A stretch of DNA of 64,000 nt, taken from the NCBI GenBank assembly GCA_021904315.1, contig CM038919.1, forward strand, positions 20,563,666 through 20,627,665. Direction: 5' to 3'. The notes beneath the pieces are model-generated. The model made no database searches. It worked only from the letters and a program-made list of their open reading frames with translations, and was not told the DNA's origin. This stretch comes from Sphagnum magellanicum (Eukaryota; Streptophyta; Sphagnopsida; Sphagnales; Sphagnaceae). Below are positions 36,350 through 48,294 of this stretch, in pieces. A program made the translations under genes and the position numbers. Each line of letters begins with the position of its first letter. Positions within the stretch are counted from its first letter, which is position 1.

Positions 36350-39300
36350 AAATCCCAGTGCCAATCCAGGTTGCTAACAAAACCATCAACTCTTCCAAGT
36401 TCATAATCTTAACACCAAATGCACGAGCAAACGTGCTGTTTTATGTTATAATCGAGTAGCTAATAAAAAACAGTCATTTTGTTAAATGGGCATGTGTGGA
36501 GATCATTGTATCAAGTGCCTATTTATGTGTCCAAATTGAATTTCATGCTTTAAATTAAAGTTGTGTTTCATCCAAAGTACCATGTACATGCCATTATGCT
36601 GCTGCCCCCTGGAGATGCTCTTAGCAATGTGATGATGCTTCACAGTTTGATGTTTTGGTGTCTGTAGAAAGTCAGAGAGCTGTGTTTAAACTTGATTAAC
36701 TTCATGTTTATTACAAAATCAGCCTGAAATGAAGGTGCTTAAAGTTTTTTACAATGTTGGAGATTGGTGTTTTTAGGTTGCTCTAGTATTGGTGTTTCTG
36801 GGTTGCAATTAATTCACACACCCATTCATGGTTATCCTGATCCTTATTTGGTGGAGTCAAATTCAATGGAAAAAAAGTGGTGAACAAATTTGAAATTTTC
36901 TTTTGTCAAAATGGATGTTTTTCACACTAGACTCTCTCCTCATTCTAGACACCCAATGCTCAGAAATCATGACATCATCACTTGTTTTTGGAGGGTGGTG
37001 GTTTAGGGTCATGGGTCAATCCCAATATTTGCTAGACGGGGGTGAGTGTATTCTTTCCATATCAATTTTTTTGCTTTGTGACATTAGACCCAATTTAATC
37101 TACTAGTTGATCTTTGTCTTTTGGTATACTTTGAACAACATCAAATTCAACTCAAGATGAAGTTTGGGTTTTGTCAATTAGAGGGAGTTTCATGGGAAGG
37201 TTGTTAGGTTGTTAGGGTTTTGTACTTGTAGTGTACTGTAATAATACAAGGGCAGTTTCAAGACATGTTTACCAAATAATAAATTCATTTTATGTTGAAA
37301 AAATAGAATACTCTAAATTATTCTATATTTTCATTCATGAAATCTTATTGTTTGGAAATTTTATTTTTATATTTTTGAAAATTTCAACATGTCTACAGAT
37401 AATATAATTAATGTTGAAGTTGACAAGGTACTATGGTATGTTTCATCTCGCTCAACAAAACAAGGAAACAATCCTCCTTGCTACAGATTTTAATAGAGAT
37501 ACATCCCTAATAGTCATTGGCCCCTAGGTAATAATAGGTCTATTTTTATGTTACTACCCATTATGAGTGTAATCTTGATCATCATCAGAAGATTATGTCA
37601 TATATTGTGGTCAAGAAAATGACATAATCTGTTGTCTCTCTAGAGCTTAATGGTTGTGTTTGGACTTATGACTTTGCAAGTATTTGTCTACATTATGAAC
37701 ACAATTTGCAACTCCATGTTTGTGTCAAATAGATCTTGAACTTCAAGTGGACAACTTTTCCATGTGTTACAAATGAATGTGCCTAGGAATAGAGAAAACT
37801 TGAAGTTGTCCACAATGTATTTACGATTTCTTCCTCATCTTCGTTCTTTAACTCTTTCATGACATCTCAAATTCGTTTCATCAAAATTCAAGGATTTCAT
37901 TTGATTTTTTGATGTTTTTGGGGGTTTAACTACTTCAATCTTTTTTTGGGGAATAAAAGTCTAGTGTGTTCAAATCTTCTTAAATATTCTGAAATCAAAT
38001 AATTTCAATGGTTAGACTAAAATACGGTATATCCACCGGTGAGTCAACATTTAAGCATTCCTATAGTCGGGTGAAAGCAACATAAAGTAGACACAAAAAA
38101 GTAGGTGTCAGTTTAATTAATTAATTAATTAATTTTTAAAAAAATTTACAAAAGTCACCAAAAGGTGACACTCTTTTATGGAAATGGAATATTTTGTTGC
38201 AAATTTCCTTTTTTAAAAAAGAAATCACCTAAAAAGGAAGTTGAGGAAAAAAAACACTCGTAAGTGTTGAACCACAAAGATTGGGGTCCTTGATTAATAT
38301 GTAACAAAAATCAATTTATTAAAGCAAAAAAAGTACCATTTTCTTTGGCACACTCATTCTGAACTATTTGTTTTTAAAAATTAAATGGGTAAATGTTTAC
38401 TTATGTTGGCCCTAGGACCTAAATCAATGTGCCTTAAAACGGTGTAAGTTAGTTAGTTTTTTTTTTTTTTTTTTCTTGGGATTGGATGAACTGAATTTCA
38501 ATCCATATGGCAAAAGGGTAGACTTGATACTTGGTCCATAACAAAAATTCCATCCCAGAAAAATGAAAAAAAAAAAAAAATCAAAAGAATTTTGACTCTC
38601 AATGTCAGTCACCATTTTGAAGGTCTGAATTTTTTAAATATTATTATTAATTTTCAGACAGGAATAATTAGGTCCCGGTCCCCATATGGCCACTAAAATT
38701 ATATACGTATATGTATATGCTAACTTGCAAAGTGGAAAAAAATGAGAAGTAAAATGTTTGTATTGTGGGAATGTTGGTCACCGATTTAGGGTTGACTTAT
38801 AAATTGATGCATCGGACATGAGGATTGCTGTAAATTTGGTATGTTGTGTTAGGTTTGACAACCTTGCTTGAAATTTACATGTATTGATCTCCTTGGTGTT
38901 GTGCACATTGCCATGACTATGGATTGTTGAACCAAACCTTAGTAAAGAAACTTGGAGAAAATCTTTCTCCGTATAAAGTTTGTCTACTATGGTGATTTTT
39001 ATGACATCATAACAAACACTTTTACTTCTAACTAGTCTATTTTTGCTTTCAACAAGGTTACACTAGAAACTAGGAGCTTTAGGAAATTCTAAAGCTTCTC
39101 TATCACACTTGTTGGTGGTGAGCTCATGCTTTGATTCAATTGAAAGGAGGAGAGGTGAGTGGGATTTGACTGAATTAGTGGAATCTCTTGTTGTTCTCTA
39201 GATTGTTATTTTAATCCTCAAATTTAGAAAAAAGTAAATTCCTTTCATCTTCAAATATTTAGGTTTTGGGTAGTTAAATTTTGTCTTGAATGTGCAAATG

Positions 39301-41984
39301 GTGTCCTTGATACTTAGATCCTTTGTTAAACTATCAATAAGTGATGTGCTCTTATTTAGGTTGAAGATTATATATGCAAAGATTTGCTTTTTGTGAGCAC
39401 CTTTTTGTTGAACCATGACACCGTATAGAGATAAGGTCTTGTTAATAACCCTCCTTATTTGTATGTGAGATACCATTTCCATAACCAAATAGAAATATTG
39501 ACATCTCTATTCATCCTTATATTGGATTTAACAACCCTCACCCATTACCAAACACAAAGTTTCAAAACTAGAATAATATTTTGACCTAGGTAAGCTTTGA
39601 ATAATATTAAGATTGGAATTTACATAAGTCAAAAAAAATAACAAACTACAGTTCATGTTATTATTAGTTTTTCAAAAATATTTAGCTGATGATAATAGTT
39701 AGTATAAATATTGACATATTATTCTCAAGGTTATCAATTTGGGGTGAGGTGGGGGGAAGGGGAGAGGGATGGGGATGTTGGGGTTATTTCTATGTCTTTT
39801 TGGAGTTACTTTTCTTCAACATCATAAGGTGTGGTGATGGAATCAACAACTGTGTTTTCAATATCGTGTGCCCAATTTGCATCCCCTTTTTTATCAATAG
39901 AATTTGAACTTAATGTATTTGAATTCAATTTAAGTTGCATGTGATTCAATATTTTCATTCAAATGGAATTAAATTTTCACATAATTAAGTCATTTTTTTC
40001 ATCGTTTCATTGTAATTGGTAGCAACATTCTTTTTTTTTGGCAAACTGATGCAAGATTGCACCCAAAAAAGTTATAAGGAAAAATATTATCTTATATAAT
40101 TCTTGAAATTTTCATCAAGGTTAATCACACCCCAAAAAAAAGTTTGTGAGATTTAGACAAGTTCCTAGTGTTAAGTCAAGTTTTTTGCTAGATTTTTTAC
40201 GGTTTTGCAAGTTTTTCAATAACTTGTTGCAATCCTTTTTGGGATGATCGTTGCTAGAGCTCCATCACTAAAATGGAAGAAAAAAAAGGGAGGCAACTGA
40301 ATGGTAGTGCATGGTCGTATAGAGCTCAAATTGAAATTTTGTTCCCATTGCATGTTGAAGGTATCAAAGGAGTGGCTCAATTTAGAGGCAAACTAAATCA
40401 AGCTTGGGTATATGATCATTAGATCTCTCAAAATTCTATCGCGGATTTGATAATGTGGAAATGATCAACAACAAGAAGATCAAAAAGCATTGTTGATGAA
40501 ATCAAGAAGTTGAAACTTTGAGTGTTCTAAACAAGCGTTCTATTTAACAAATGTTCATTAACTTTTGAAGTAAGTATAGCAAGCATCAATGTCATCTCCA
40601 CTACAAGAAGATGAAAGGCACGTTTAAATCATGTTGTGAGGAATTTTCGCACTGTGGTGTTGACAATTGTTTTGGAAATTTTTGGAGGTTGCTGATTTTC
40701 CCATTCAACTTTCACTAAATTTGGTTGTTTTGAACATGTGTAACCACTTTCTCAACCTCACAAAATTGGGGGAAACAAAAATCCATAACCAAAAAAACAC
40801 TTATGCTATAGGTGTTCTTTTTTTTTCCCCTCCCCAAATCTTTGATTTTGGTCAAGAGCTGAATTCTTGCTGAAAAAAAGAAAAAAAAAATTCTCACTTT
40901 TTAAAAAACTCACTCGAAAAGTCAGGTTTTTTTGAAGATTTATTTCAAAATAAATTATACAACAAAACTAAAATTAACCAGGATCCCCGCCCTCCCTCCC
41001 CTACCCAATAGTAAGCACCATCATTTTCTTTTCAGTGAATTTTTTTTCAAAAAAATAAAATTGTGTCAAATATTCATTTTTTGAAAAAAAAAAATCACCC
41101 AAAAGTAGAAAAAAATCCGAAATTTTGGTCATGTTTCTACACACCACAGTTCAAGCAAGCAAGTAGCCAGGACATGAAAGGACTTTAATAAATTTTTACT
41201 TTCACAGAGATGGTCTATAGCCAAATGTGGCTAAATCTCCTTTGCAGATGATCCCCAGTGTGACGACATAACAAAATTGAATTAATTAATTAAAAATTTA
41301 AGCACCATGACTTGTTTCAATTAATTAATTAATTAATTAAAATTTTAAGCACCATGGCTTGTGGTGGTTTCCCTGAAAGGGACAAATGGCGGCTGCTTAA
41401 AAAATGTCCAAAACTGCGCACAAAGTCAAAGTCAAAATGAGTTTTGTTTTCTTCTATGCTTTGACTTTTGATTGACTTTCGTTTGGGAAGAAAGTCTAGT
41501 GCGAAGCAGTGTTTTCTGCGGGAATTTTTGGTTTGTAGCCAAAGTCATCATCATCCATCCATTGACAGGAAGACAATAGCAAACAAGGCATCACAAACAT
41601 GCTGGCCCTGCCAATAGATACGATGTTGTACAACTACCTACTGTGTTCACACTCTGAACACCAAAATCTAATTATAAAATCATTAAAAATTTTATCAAAA
41701 AATCAGAGCTTGTTTAGAAAGTAATATAGTCGATTACCCAAAGTACTAGTTTTCAAAATGAAAATAAATTGATTTTACTACAAAATTTATATTATACTCC
41801 ACAAAAGCACCTAGAGTACTAAACGAAATAGAAATTAGTTTTGATAATTGTTGGAGTAGCAAACAGTCTAAACACTTTCACCAAAGAAACGGCTTCACCT
41901 AATGTGAAACCGGTTCTAATAAGGTAAGACTTCCAAAAGTTGGATCCAATGCCATAGTCCCTTGTCCCTGTGGGGGGCAGGGCC
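36350..41984. other. AT-rich intergenic tract; no gene recognised
   Basis: No coding family could be read with confidence. There are A/T homopolymer runs and TTAATTAA-type repeats near 38110-38134 and 41278-41345. The second is part of a short direct duplication that repeats AAGCACCATG and CTTGT. An isolated ACTATGGT-type MITE end occurs near 37430. Confidence 0.45.
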
Positions 41985-42430
41985 CAACAAAAGTGGCAAC
42001 CGTCCGTAGCAAGATTTAGCCAAATCTGGCTAAAAACCAAGTATGAAATACAAAAATCATTAATCATCCTATATCTTTGACAACACACTACAAACTGAAT
42101 ATAGAAATTTTTGGCAAATGATTTACTAGTGGTTTCTTTTTTCTCACTTCTGGCCATTGAAAACCTCTAACAACAAAATCTACTTAATTTTCGAGAATTT
42201 TAAAATTTAAAATTTTCTCTTTCTGGCGAAATTTCGCCCCCAGAAAGAAAGAAAAAAAAGGGGAAAAAAAAAAGGCTGTTGTGCAGCAGCTGCGTTTTTC
42301 TTTTTTCAGTTGCGAAATTTCACATTGTTGTGAATTTGTTTTTGAAAATGAAATAATAATTTTGTTGTAAGATTTTTTTATTGTTTGAAAAACAATCGCC
42401 AAAAGAGTAGTTGTTTTGAGTCAGTTTTAG
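41985..42430. repeat. Dispersed repeat, copy 1 (sister copy at 59.75-60.11 kb)
   Basis: Both copies carry, in order, ATTTAGCCAAAT, GGCTA, a TTAATCAT block, CTCACTTCT, an AAAAAAAGGCTG block and AATAATAATTT-like sequence, with similar spacing. They are diverged and have no ORF, and are probably relics of the same non-autonomous element. Copy 1 runs up to the leader of the 380-residue coiled-coil gene. Confidence 0.55.
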
Positions 42431-42437
42431 CCAGATT

Positions 42438-42460
42438 TGAGAGAGAGAGAGAGAGAGAAG
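42438..42460 (+). promoter_or_regulatory. GA-repeat tract upstream of the coiled-coil gene
   Basis: A run of GA dinucleotides lies about 300 bp upstream of the start codon. In plants GA/CT tracts near transcription starts are bound by BPC-type GAGA factors. A regulatory role here is inference. Confidence 0.45.
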
Positions 42461-42479
42461 AGGAGAACAAACAAGAGCG

Positions 42480-42737
42480 ATGTCGCGCAACGCGTGTTGC
42501 TGGAATCTGTTCTCGTTACTTTCAAGCGCACAGATTTGAGAAAACGCGTCCTACAATTTCTTGTCGAGCTTTAGCTTTGAAGAAAATCTCTTGGAAGAAC
42601 CACAAGAACAAAGAAGAAGAAACAGCACAAGAACAACGAGAACAACAAGGTAGTCTGAGGTTTATGGCAAGAGCTTTGATGTGATGGGAAGCTTGCAGGG
42701 AGATTCTTGTTTGCACTATACGGGTGTTTTGGTTTAG
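42480..42737 (+). promoter_or_regulatory. Three upstream ORFs in the leader of the coiled-coil gene
   Basis: ATG 42480 opens 19 codons ending at 42539. ATG 42664 opens 6 codons ending at 42684. ATG 42684 opens 17 codons ending at 42737, only 21 nt before the main ATG. The second stop and third start overlap as TGATG. If the transcript includes them, scanning ribosomes would meet all three first. A 5' leader intron starting near 42650 (AAG/GTAGTC) could remove the last two. Confidence 0.45.
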
Positions 42738-42758
42738 AGTTTAGACGGATCGATCATC

Positions 42759-43901
42759 ATGGGTGCTTTGGACGAAGAAAGTGTTGCAGTTACGGGGGCG
42801 CTCCACCTGCACAATCAGGAGCAGCAGCAGCCAGGAGCTGCTTTGGAAGCAGCGGATCAAGTCTTCAGTGTTTTGGAAAAGATTAGCGGAGAGAAAATTG
42901 TGGAGCAGTATGAGGAGTTTGATAAGTCGATGGTGCAGGAAACCACGCATCTGAAATATAGGCGATGGCAGCAGAGTCCCGTAGAGGAGTACCAACCGAC
43001 GTCGAGTTCCGACGAAGAAGAATCGTTAGATATGGAAGGTGAAGAGAATTTCGGGATATTGCGGGCGGACACGCCGGGGCAAATCATCTCGGACCCAAGA
43101 TCAATATTCGGTCGCCAGGAAGCAGCAGATGGACAAGAGATCAGTATCGACGAGATTCTCCGGGAGAAGGTGGAGTTTCTTGAAGCAGCACTCAAGGCAA
43201 AGGTGATTGAAATGGAGTCCTTGAAACGGGCTTCCCGTGAGAAAGAAACCGATCTCCTAGACAAGATCGAGTGTCTGGAGCTTGCCAATGAACAACTGCT
43301 GCAAGGGGGTGCGGATGCGGGGGGTACCGAGCAATTGCAGATGGAACTCATGCGGCTCCAGAATCAGAATTCCATCCTAGCTCGGCGGGAGCATGAGCTT
43401 CAGCTTCAACTCAGCACCACGGACATGCTCCAGAACGAAGTAAAGCATCTTCAGGAGCTCAATGAGCAGCTCATCGACGACAGGGTGCAGGCGCAGAAGA
43501 TCAACAACTTGCGTTCAGCGGCCTCTGTACTACCGGATCCTGCAGAGCTGCCGGAGCCAGCAGGAAATTCTTTACTAGAGGAAAGAATCGACTTTCTCGA
43601 GACGGAGCTTGCCGAGGCGATGGAAGTGAACAACATGTACAAAGCGCAGCTGCAATTCTCGTTTTCGAAGGAGGAAAATGTGCAAGCTACAGCTTTACGA
43701 AGCTTTGGGGAGAATGTAACGGATATCATCACGGAGCTTCTGGATCTCCGCAAACGGACAAAGACCCAAGAAGCTGAGCTGCAGGATCTACGAAACAGGT
43801 TCATCCTCATGAGCATCCAGCTTGCAGAGACTCAAGCCTCTCGTGAAGAGCTTCTGATGAAGATCAAAAAGCTTCAAAACCTGCAGCTCGTCAATCACTG
43901 A
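42759..43901 (+). CDS. Intronless 380-residue coiled-coil protein
   Basis: A single open frame from ATG 42759 to TGA encodes 380 residues. The N-terminal 80 residues are acidic and disordered-looking, with SSSDEEESLDMEGEENFG near residues 82-99. From about residue 125 to the end it is almost all coiled coil (IDEILREKVEFLEAALKA; LLEERIDFLETELAEAMEVN). The C-terminal block LQDLRNRFILMSIQL followed by ETQASREELLMKIKKL recalls the end of plant myosin-heavy-chain-like and kinesin-associated coiled coils (pattern RYS-SLKFAEVEGERQQL). This may be general coiled-coil likeness. There is no motor domain, signal peptide or membrane segment. GC content and codon use are clearly higher than in the flanks. 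The lack of introns is unusual beside the other genes here and could mean a retrocopy. The protein is acidic overall and probably cytosolic. Its function is unknown. Confidence 0.8.
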   Translation: MGALDEESVAVTGALHLHNQEQQQPGAALEAADQVFSVLEKISGEKIVEQYEEFDKSMVQETTHLKYRRWQQSPVEEYQPTSSSDEEESLDMEGEENFGILRADTPGQIISDPRSIFGRQEAADGQEISIDEILREKVEFLEAALKAKVIEMESLKRASREKETDLLDKIECLELANEQLLQGGADAGGTEQLQMELMRLQNQNSILARREHELQLQLSTTDMLQNEVKHLQELNEQLIDDRVQAQKINNLRSAASVLPDPAELPEPAGNSLLEERIDFLETELAEAMEVNNMYKAQLQFSFSKEENVQATALRSFGENVTDIITELLDLRKRTKTQEAELQDLRNRFILMSIQLAETQASREELLMKIKKLQNLQLVNH

Positions 43902-44960
43902 TCAGTCATCATCAGCTCCAAGACTTTCTCCCAAGTAAAAATTATATTATTTGTCAGCAAGAATATTAGAGCTTCAAGATCAATCCACGAGATTGAAGCT
44001 GTACAGCTCTGAGCAGTGTGCTTGCTGAATCTTTTGGCAATGGACCCTTCAACTCAAATCTCTGCAGCAATCTCTCTGCAACTGTCTCCTGTCTCTCCAG
44101 CTTCTCTCTCAGGATGACATTGATTAGGTGTTGTTCTTGCTTATACCAGTGTCTTGTAGCAAATTTGCCTGTTTTTTGCTACAAGAGCTACATTTGCTAG
44201 ACATTCTTCACTCTTTTTCCTCGTTTCTCTTTCTCACTTTGCTGCAATTGTCTGTGACTGAAACAGAATTCGAAAGCTCCTTCAGGACATGATGGGCTAT
44301 ATAGATCTTTCTTGTTTTTCTTCCTCACTTTGTCAATTATGTCTGATTGAAATGATTCACACAGAATTGGAAAGCTCTTGACAAGGGAGCCTAGCTCATA
44401 TAACTTCTTTGTTGTTTCTCTTTCTAACTTTGCTTTGCCAAGTATGCACAGCTTTGAATGGATTTTGTGAAGTGGAGTAAAAATTCTGCAATATTCAATA
44501 TTGTTCTTAGTTTTTGTACATCTCAATTTTTTCACAATCTGTCCACATTTTTAAGATGGGTGCAGAAGAAAGAGAATTGTTTCTCCCTTGAATGTTAGAT
44601 TTGTATGTAGGCTGTCAATAGTGAGGCCTTCTTTGCCCTCATCAAATCCTTCCAACTTGAAATCACAGTTATCATAAACGAAGCATGATGCTTTTGGAAA
44701 ATGTTAGAAAATATGACTTAGGGTTTAGGGTTTACCCTTTTGTCTTAGGCAGTGTAAAGAAGGGGGAAAACACTGAAGTACAATGTAGGTTAGATAATAC
44801 CCTAGGTTGACACAAGGTGTGTCTAAAGATTGATGCATCACATTCTACCAATCAGGTTAATTTTAGGGTTCTTTTGGGTTTAAGGTTGCATAGCATGTTT
44901 CGAGAAACCTGTAAGAAATGGTTTTTTTAGTGTATTCAAAGATCATGTTACAAAGCACTA
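43902..44960. other. 3' flank of the coiled-coil gene; tandem repeat, no gene
   Basis: No coding block was recognised. It holds the 97-bp repeat listed next and a TTTAGGGTTTAGGG-type motif at about 44718-44732. Confidence 0.5.
44224..44440. repeat. Tandem repeat, period about 97 bp, two-plus copies
   Basis: Copies start near 44224, 44320 and 44417 with TTTCTCTTTCTCACTTTGC or a variant, and continue through GAATTCGAAAGCTC or GAATTGGAAAGCTC. They are moderately diverged. The third copy is partial. The repetition explains the long minus-strand frame at 44197-44535. Confidence 0.75.
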
Positions 44961-46916
44961 CAGTAGAACCTCCGTATAAAGTACACCCTATATGCTCCAA
45001 AAAAAAATCATCTTGTACCTTATAGAGTAGGTGTACTTTATGTAGAGAAACCCTAACCCTCGGAAGAATCCCTAACCTTCAACCCAAAATCTGAAACTCT
45101 TGCTTTCTTGCACTTGTAGTTTTTAAAGTTTATTTGATCATTGAAAGTACCGATGTATCTTTGATTGCTTTAAAGCAGAATTATGAAGGTCTTTAAGAGT
45201 CGCATTCAAGCTAAGTAAATTGAGCTCCTCACTGAAAAGTGAATGCGTTTTCATGAATGAAATCAATTGAGTTACCATGTCTCTTGCTACTGCGATAGAA
45301 ACGACTTTTGGAACTTCAAGTTGCTCCAAGTTTTCCAATTTGATCACTATTTCTTCTACTTCGTCATCATCAGTTACGTCAATGTGTTCTTTAACCAGTT
45401 GACGGATAAGGTTTTGTTCTTCAACAATCTCGAACTCTGGAAACTGCTCCTCAATGACAAGATTGGGTCATGGGATGCCAATTCTAACTCCAAGCGTTGC
45501 AAGCTCTTCTTCTTATGTAATAATCTTGTTGAGCTCTTGAACCTCTTCTCCATTGATAACAAAACCGCATTTAGAGAAGCACTTTTGGATTGTCTTAGCT
45601 TTCACCATTGACCATGATTTGTCAATGAATTTTATTGCATCTAAAACAGTCAACTTCCTGACAAGGTCCGATGCATGCAGTGAATCATTAATGTTGTTCG
45701 ATATGGACAGGACTTCAAATTTCTGAGACAAAGCCTTCAAACTTTGAATGATGCCAACGTCAAGGGGTTAGAAAATTGAGGTTAGATTTGGCAGAAAAGA
45801 GCGCAGCTCAACGTTCGTCAAATTGGTGGCCTCATCAACAAAATGCATTGGAGCGTTATCCAGAAAAAACACAATCTTGCGCCCTTTTTTTTTGAAGTAT
45901 TCATCAAGCTCCTTCAGGTACTAATTGAAGATCGGATTCATCATCCAAGCTTTCGCACTGTTTATATACTTGACTTTCAATTTGCTCATGTCTTGTCCAC
46001 GAAATGGTTTTGGGTTCTTGGATTTGCTGATTATCCATGGCGGCAATTTCTCTCCCAATGCAGAACATGTCCGGACCACTGTGATCTGATCCTTTCCTTG
46101 TATTCCACCCTTGCATAATTGCTTGACATGACTTAAAGTTGAATTTGGCAACACACGAAAAAAGAAACCTGTTTCATCCATATTGAACATGTTTTTCAAA
46201 TCATATCCAATCATAAGAGTTTTTAAAGACGATTTTCATTGTTCAGCACATTCAAGGTTGACATTTCCAAATTTTCCGCTAATCTTATACGATCAGACAT
46301 TGTTATGTTATTTCCATTTCTACAGCCACCCTTCTGAAGTTAAGAAGTCACCACCTTCAACTCCCAGTTTGCTAGCACTTTGTTTAGCCTTCCCTTGCAA
46401 TATTGGTCCGCTTATTAGATATCCTCTCACACGAGCTGCTGCAAACCCTCTCCATAAGATAACATTAACATTGCTCTGCTTGATAATTTTTGCTTTTGAT
46501 AAGGAACGATTGTTTTTTGCTTCCTTTAATATCAAGTCACTATTCTCCTTAGCAACCTGGACTATTCCTTTGGAAATGTTGAACTTATCAGCAATAGCTC
46601 TGGTGCTATGTCTCTCATCAAGATGTTTGATGATGGCCAATTTCGTATTCAAATCCACCACCTTTCGCTTATTCTTCTCAGGCTCCATTGCCAGCAAGAA
46701 CAATCAGTGCCAAAGAGAAACAAATGTACCTTATACGGAATTGCATGACCACTCCATGGCCTCAAGTTGGTGTACTTTCAGTACTTAATGGAGGTGTACT
46801 TCTTGTAGAAAGGCTTGAATATAGATAAATAAAGGGGTTTGCGCTATTTTAAAATTTCTATACTATTTGCAGAGGTGTACTTTATATAGGTTGTACCTTA
46901 TAGGGAGGTTCTACTG
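44961..46916 (-). mobile_element. pogo-like (Tc1/mariner; Lemi1/Emigrant-type) DNA transposon, 1956 bp
   Basis: The element begins CAGTAGAACCTCCGTATAAA at 44961 and ends with the inverted match finishing GGGAGGTTCTACTG at 46916. It is flanked on both sides by TA (44959-44960 and 46917-46918), the Tc1/mariner target site. The terminal repeats are about 30-40 bp and imperfect, also sharing GTAC-rich subterminal blocks. The CAGTAGAACCTC start is that of plant Emigrant/Lemi1 pogo elements. The inner gene lies on the minus strand and is broken (next entry). Both ends and the target duplication survive, so the copy is structurally complete but cannot make its own transposase. It may have moved more recently than the other transposons in this window. 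Confidence 0.92.
45138..46688 (-). pseudogene. pogo-type transposase, inactivated
   Basis: The start ATG is at 46688 (MEPEKNKRKVVDLNTKLAII). An N-terminal pogo/CENP-B-like helix-turn-helix follows (HSTRAIADKFNISKGIVQ). The catalytic domain is read further down the strand: FNMDETGFFFRVLPN near 46180 (first Asp), then KIVFFLDNAPMHFVDEATN near 45860 (second Asp). The C-terminal part continues to a stop at 45138 (KQSKIHRYFQ). The frame is broken by a frameshift or deletion between about 46320 and 46215, where the second DNA-binding half is largely missing. In-frame stops follow, several of which are C-to-T changes of glutamine codons, for example before PLDVGIIQSLK near 45770. The C-to-T bias suggests decay of methylated cytosines. 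The family is certain. Confidence 0.88.
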
Positions 46917-47453
46917 TATTTAAACCCCCAAGACGTAAGCATTTTGGAAAGTAACATGTGGACTTTTCAAAGTGCTCAGTTTTGTAAAGGGAAAACCTAA
47001 AGTTAAAAAGGGCAAATGTTTATGGGCTTAATCCACTTCCTGATGGGTCACAATGATCATTCATTAAATATGGGCACATAAGGGAAAATAATGAGTTTCG
47101 ACCAATGAATTCACCTTTTGTTAGCTTGATTAGTGTTGTCAATATAGTGATCGCAAGGATGCAAATCACAAGTTTGCTTTGTTTTGTTCTTTCCCTTCAC
47201 TAAGGTAAATTAACAAGTTACAACCACAAACACGCACAAAAACTGCCTTTCCCTGTCATAAAAAACCACTGTTGCAATACAAGGAAATGCTTCAGTTTTT
47301 TGGTTTTTCAGCTCATGTGTCCTCTAGACTTATTCTTTGCCATTTTGCCCATGCTAAGGTTTTTAGCACTATAGACACAAGCAATTTGCATTATAGAGGT
47401 CACCGTCCATCAACTCCCCAACCTTTTCACTTTATTTGTTCTTCAATTTATTG
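46917..47453. other. Intergenic between pogo and Harbinger elements; no gene
   Basis: No coding block was recognised. It may include the left end of the Harbinger element, which I could not define. Confidence 0.4.
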
Positions 47454-48294
47454 ATGGATAATCAACAAGGTGCTTCCTCTTCCATATTAATAAGTATTGT
47501 TTCAAGACATCTAAGACTTCAAGACAATGCAAGCAAGTTGTGAACAAATGCACAATTTCAATTTCTTCTAAATATCTATGAAAAGAAATTCTAGAGCACA
47601 ATTGGAAACCTTTCTCGGAATCAAATTGGAAGGATTTTATAGAGCAGTTGAATTCACATCTTTTGAGAGTGCATCGGAGTTGGAAGCAAGTGTGTGACAA
47701 GTGGAGCAAGATGAAAATAAGCATGAGACTAAAAAGAAGAAAAGTCAAGTGACTAATGCATCCCCTTTTAACTCCTTCTAATTGGCCATGATTTGAAATA
47801 TTTGATCAAATGTTTGGAGGCACAACCAAGATTAATGGCATTCCCAATGCAATTGATCAAGGAATGCATAATTTACATTCACATTCTGAGGTTCAAACTT
47901 TTGAGGTGACTGAAGATGATGTGACACATGGCATTCAAGAACACTTTAGTCCACCGTAGCAAACTCTTGTTTTTGGTCATGGGAATGAAGAAGAGGTTCA
48001 TGCTCCATTTGTAGGCTTAGACACTTCATGAACTAAGGCTTGTAAATTGCCTAGTGTGTAAGGCAAAGCCAACAAAAGAATGGAAAATAAAAAAAGAAAA
48101 TTAGATGTAGGTTCCTTTACAATTGTTGATGGCATTAAAAAAAATTCAAAAGGTGTGAAAGAAATAGAAAAGATGAAGATGGAAATAACTAAAACAATTG
48201 CAACATAGATGCTTCAAAGTGAAGAGACAGGTAGAGAATTGATAGTGCAAGGTCAATTGCAAATGGCAACATTGTTTGCTGAAGTAAGAACTTA
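47454..48294 (+). pseudogene. Myb/SANT-like partner gene of a PIF/Harbinger element, broken
   Basis: The plus strand begins MDNQQGASSSILISI at 47454, a typical start for the second protein of plant Harbinger elements. It continues in broken frame through WKQVCDKWSKMK (Myb-like trihelix), FDQMFGGTTKINGIPNAIDQ near 47800 and a Lys/Glu-rich C-terminus ending at 48294 (GQLQMATLFAEVRT). In active elements this protein binds the transposon ends and helps bring in the transposase. It lies tail-to-tail with the transposase at 48632-49502, the usual Harbinger layout. Several stops make it inactive. Confidence 0.7.

Noticed and set aside
38750-38900. A CX2CX4H-like motif that recalls a gag zinc knuckle
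   Set aside because: It is a single short motif without a full knuckle pattern and without other LTR-element parts near it, so it is not enough for a call.
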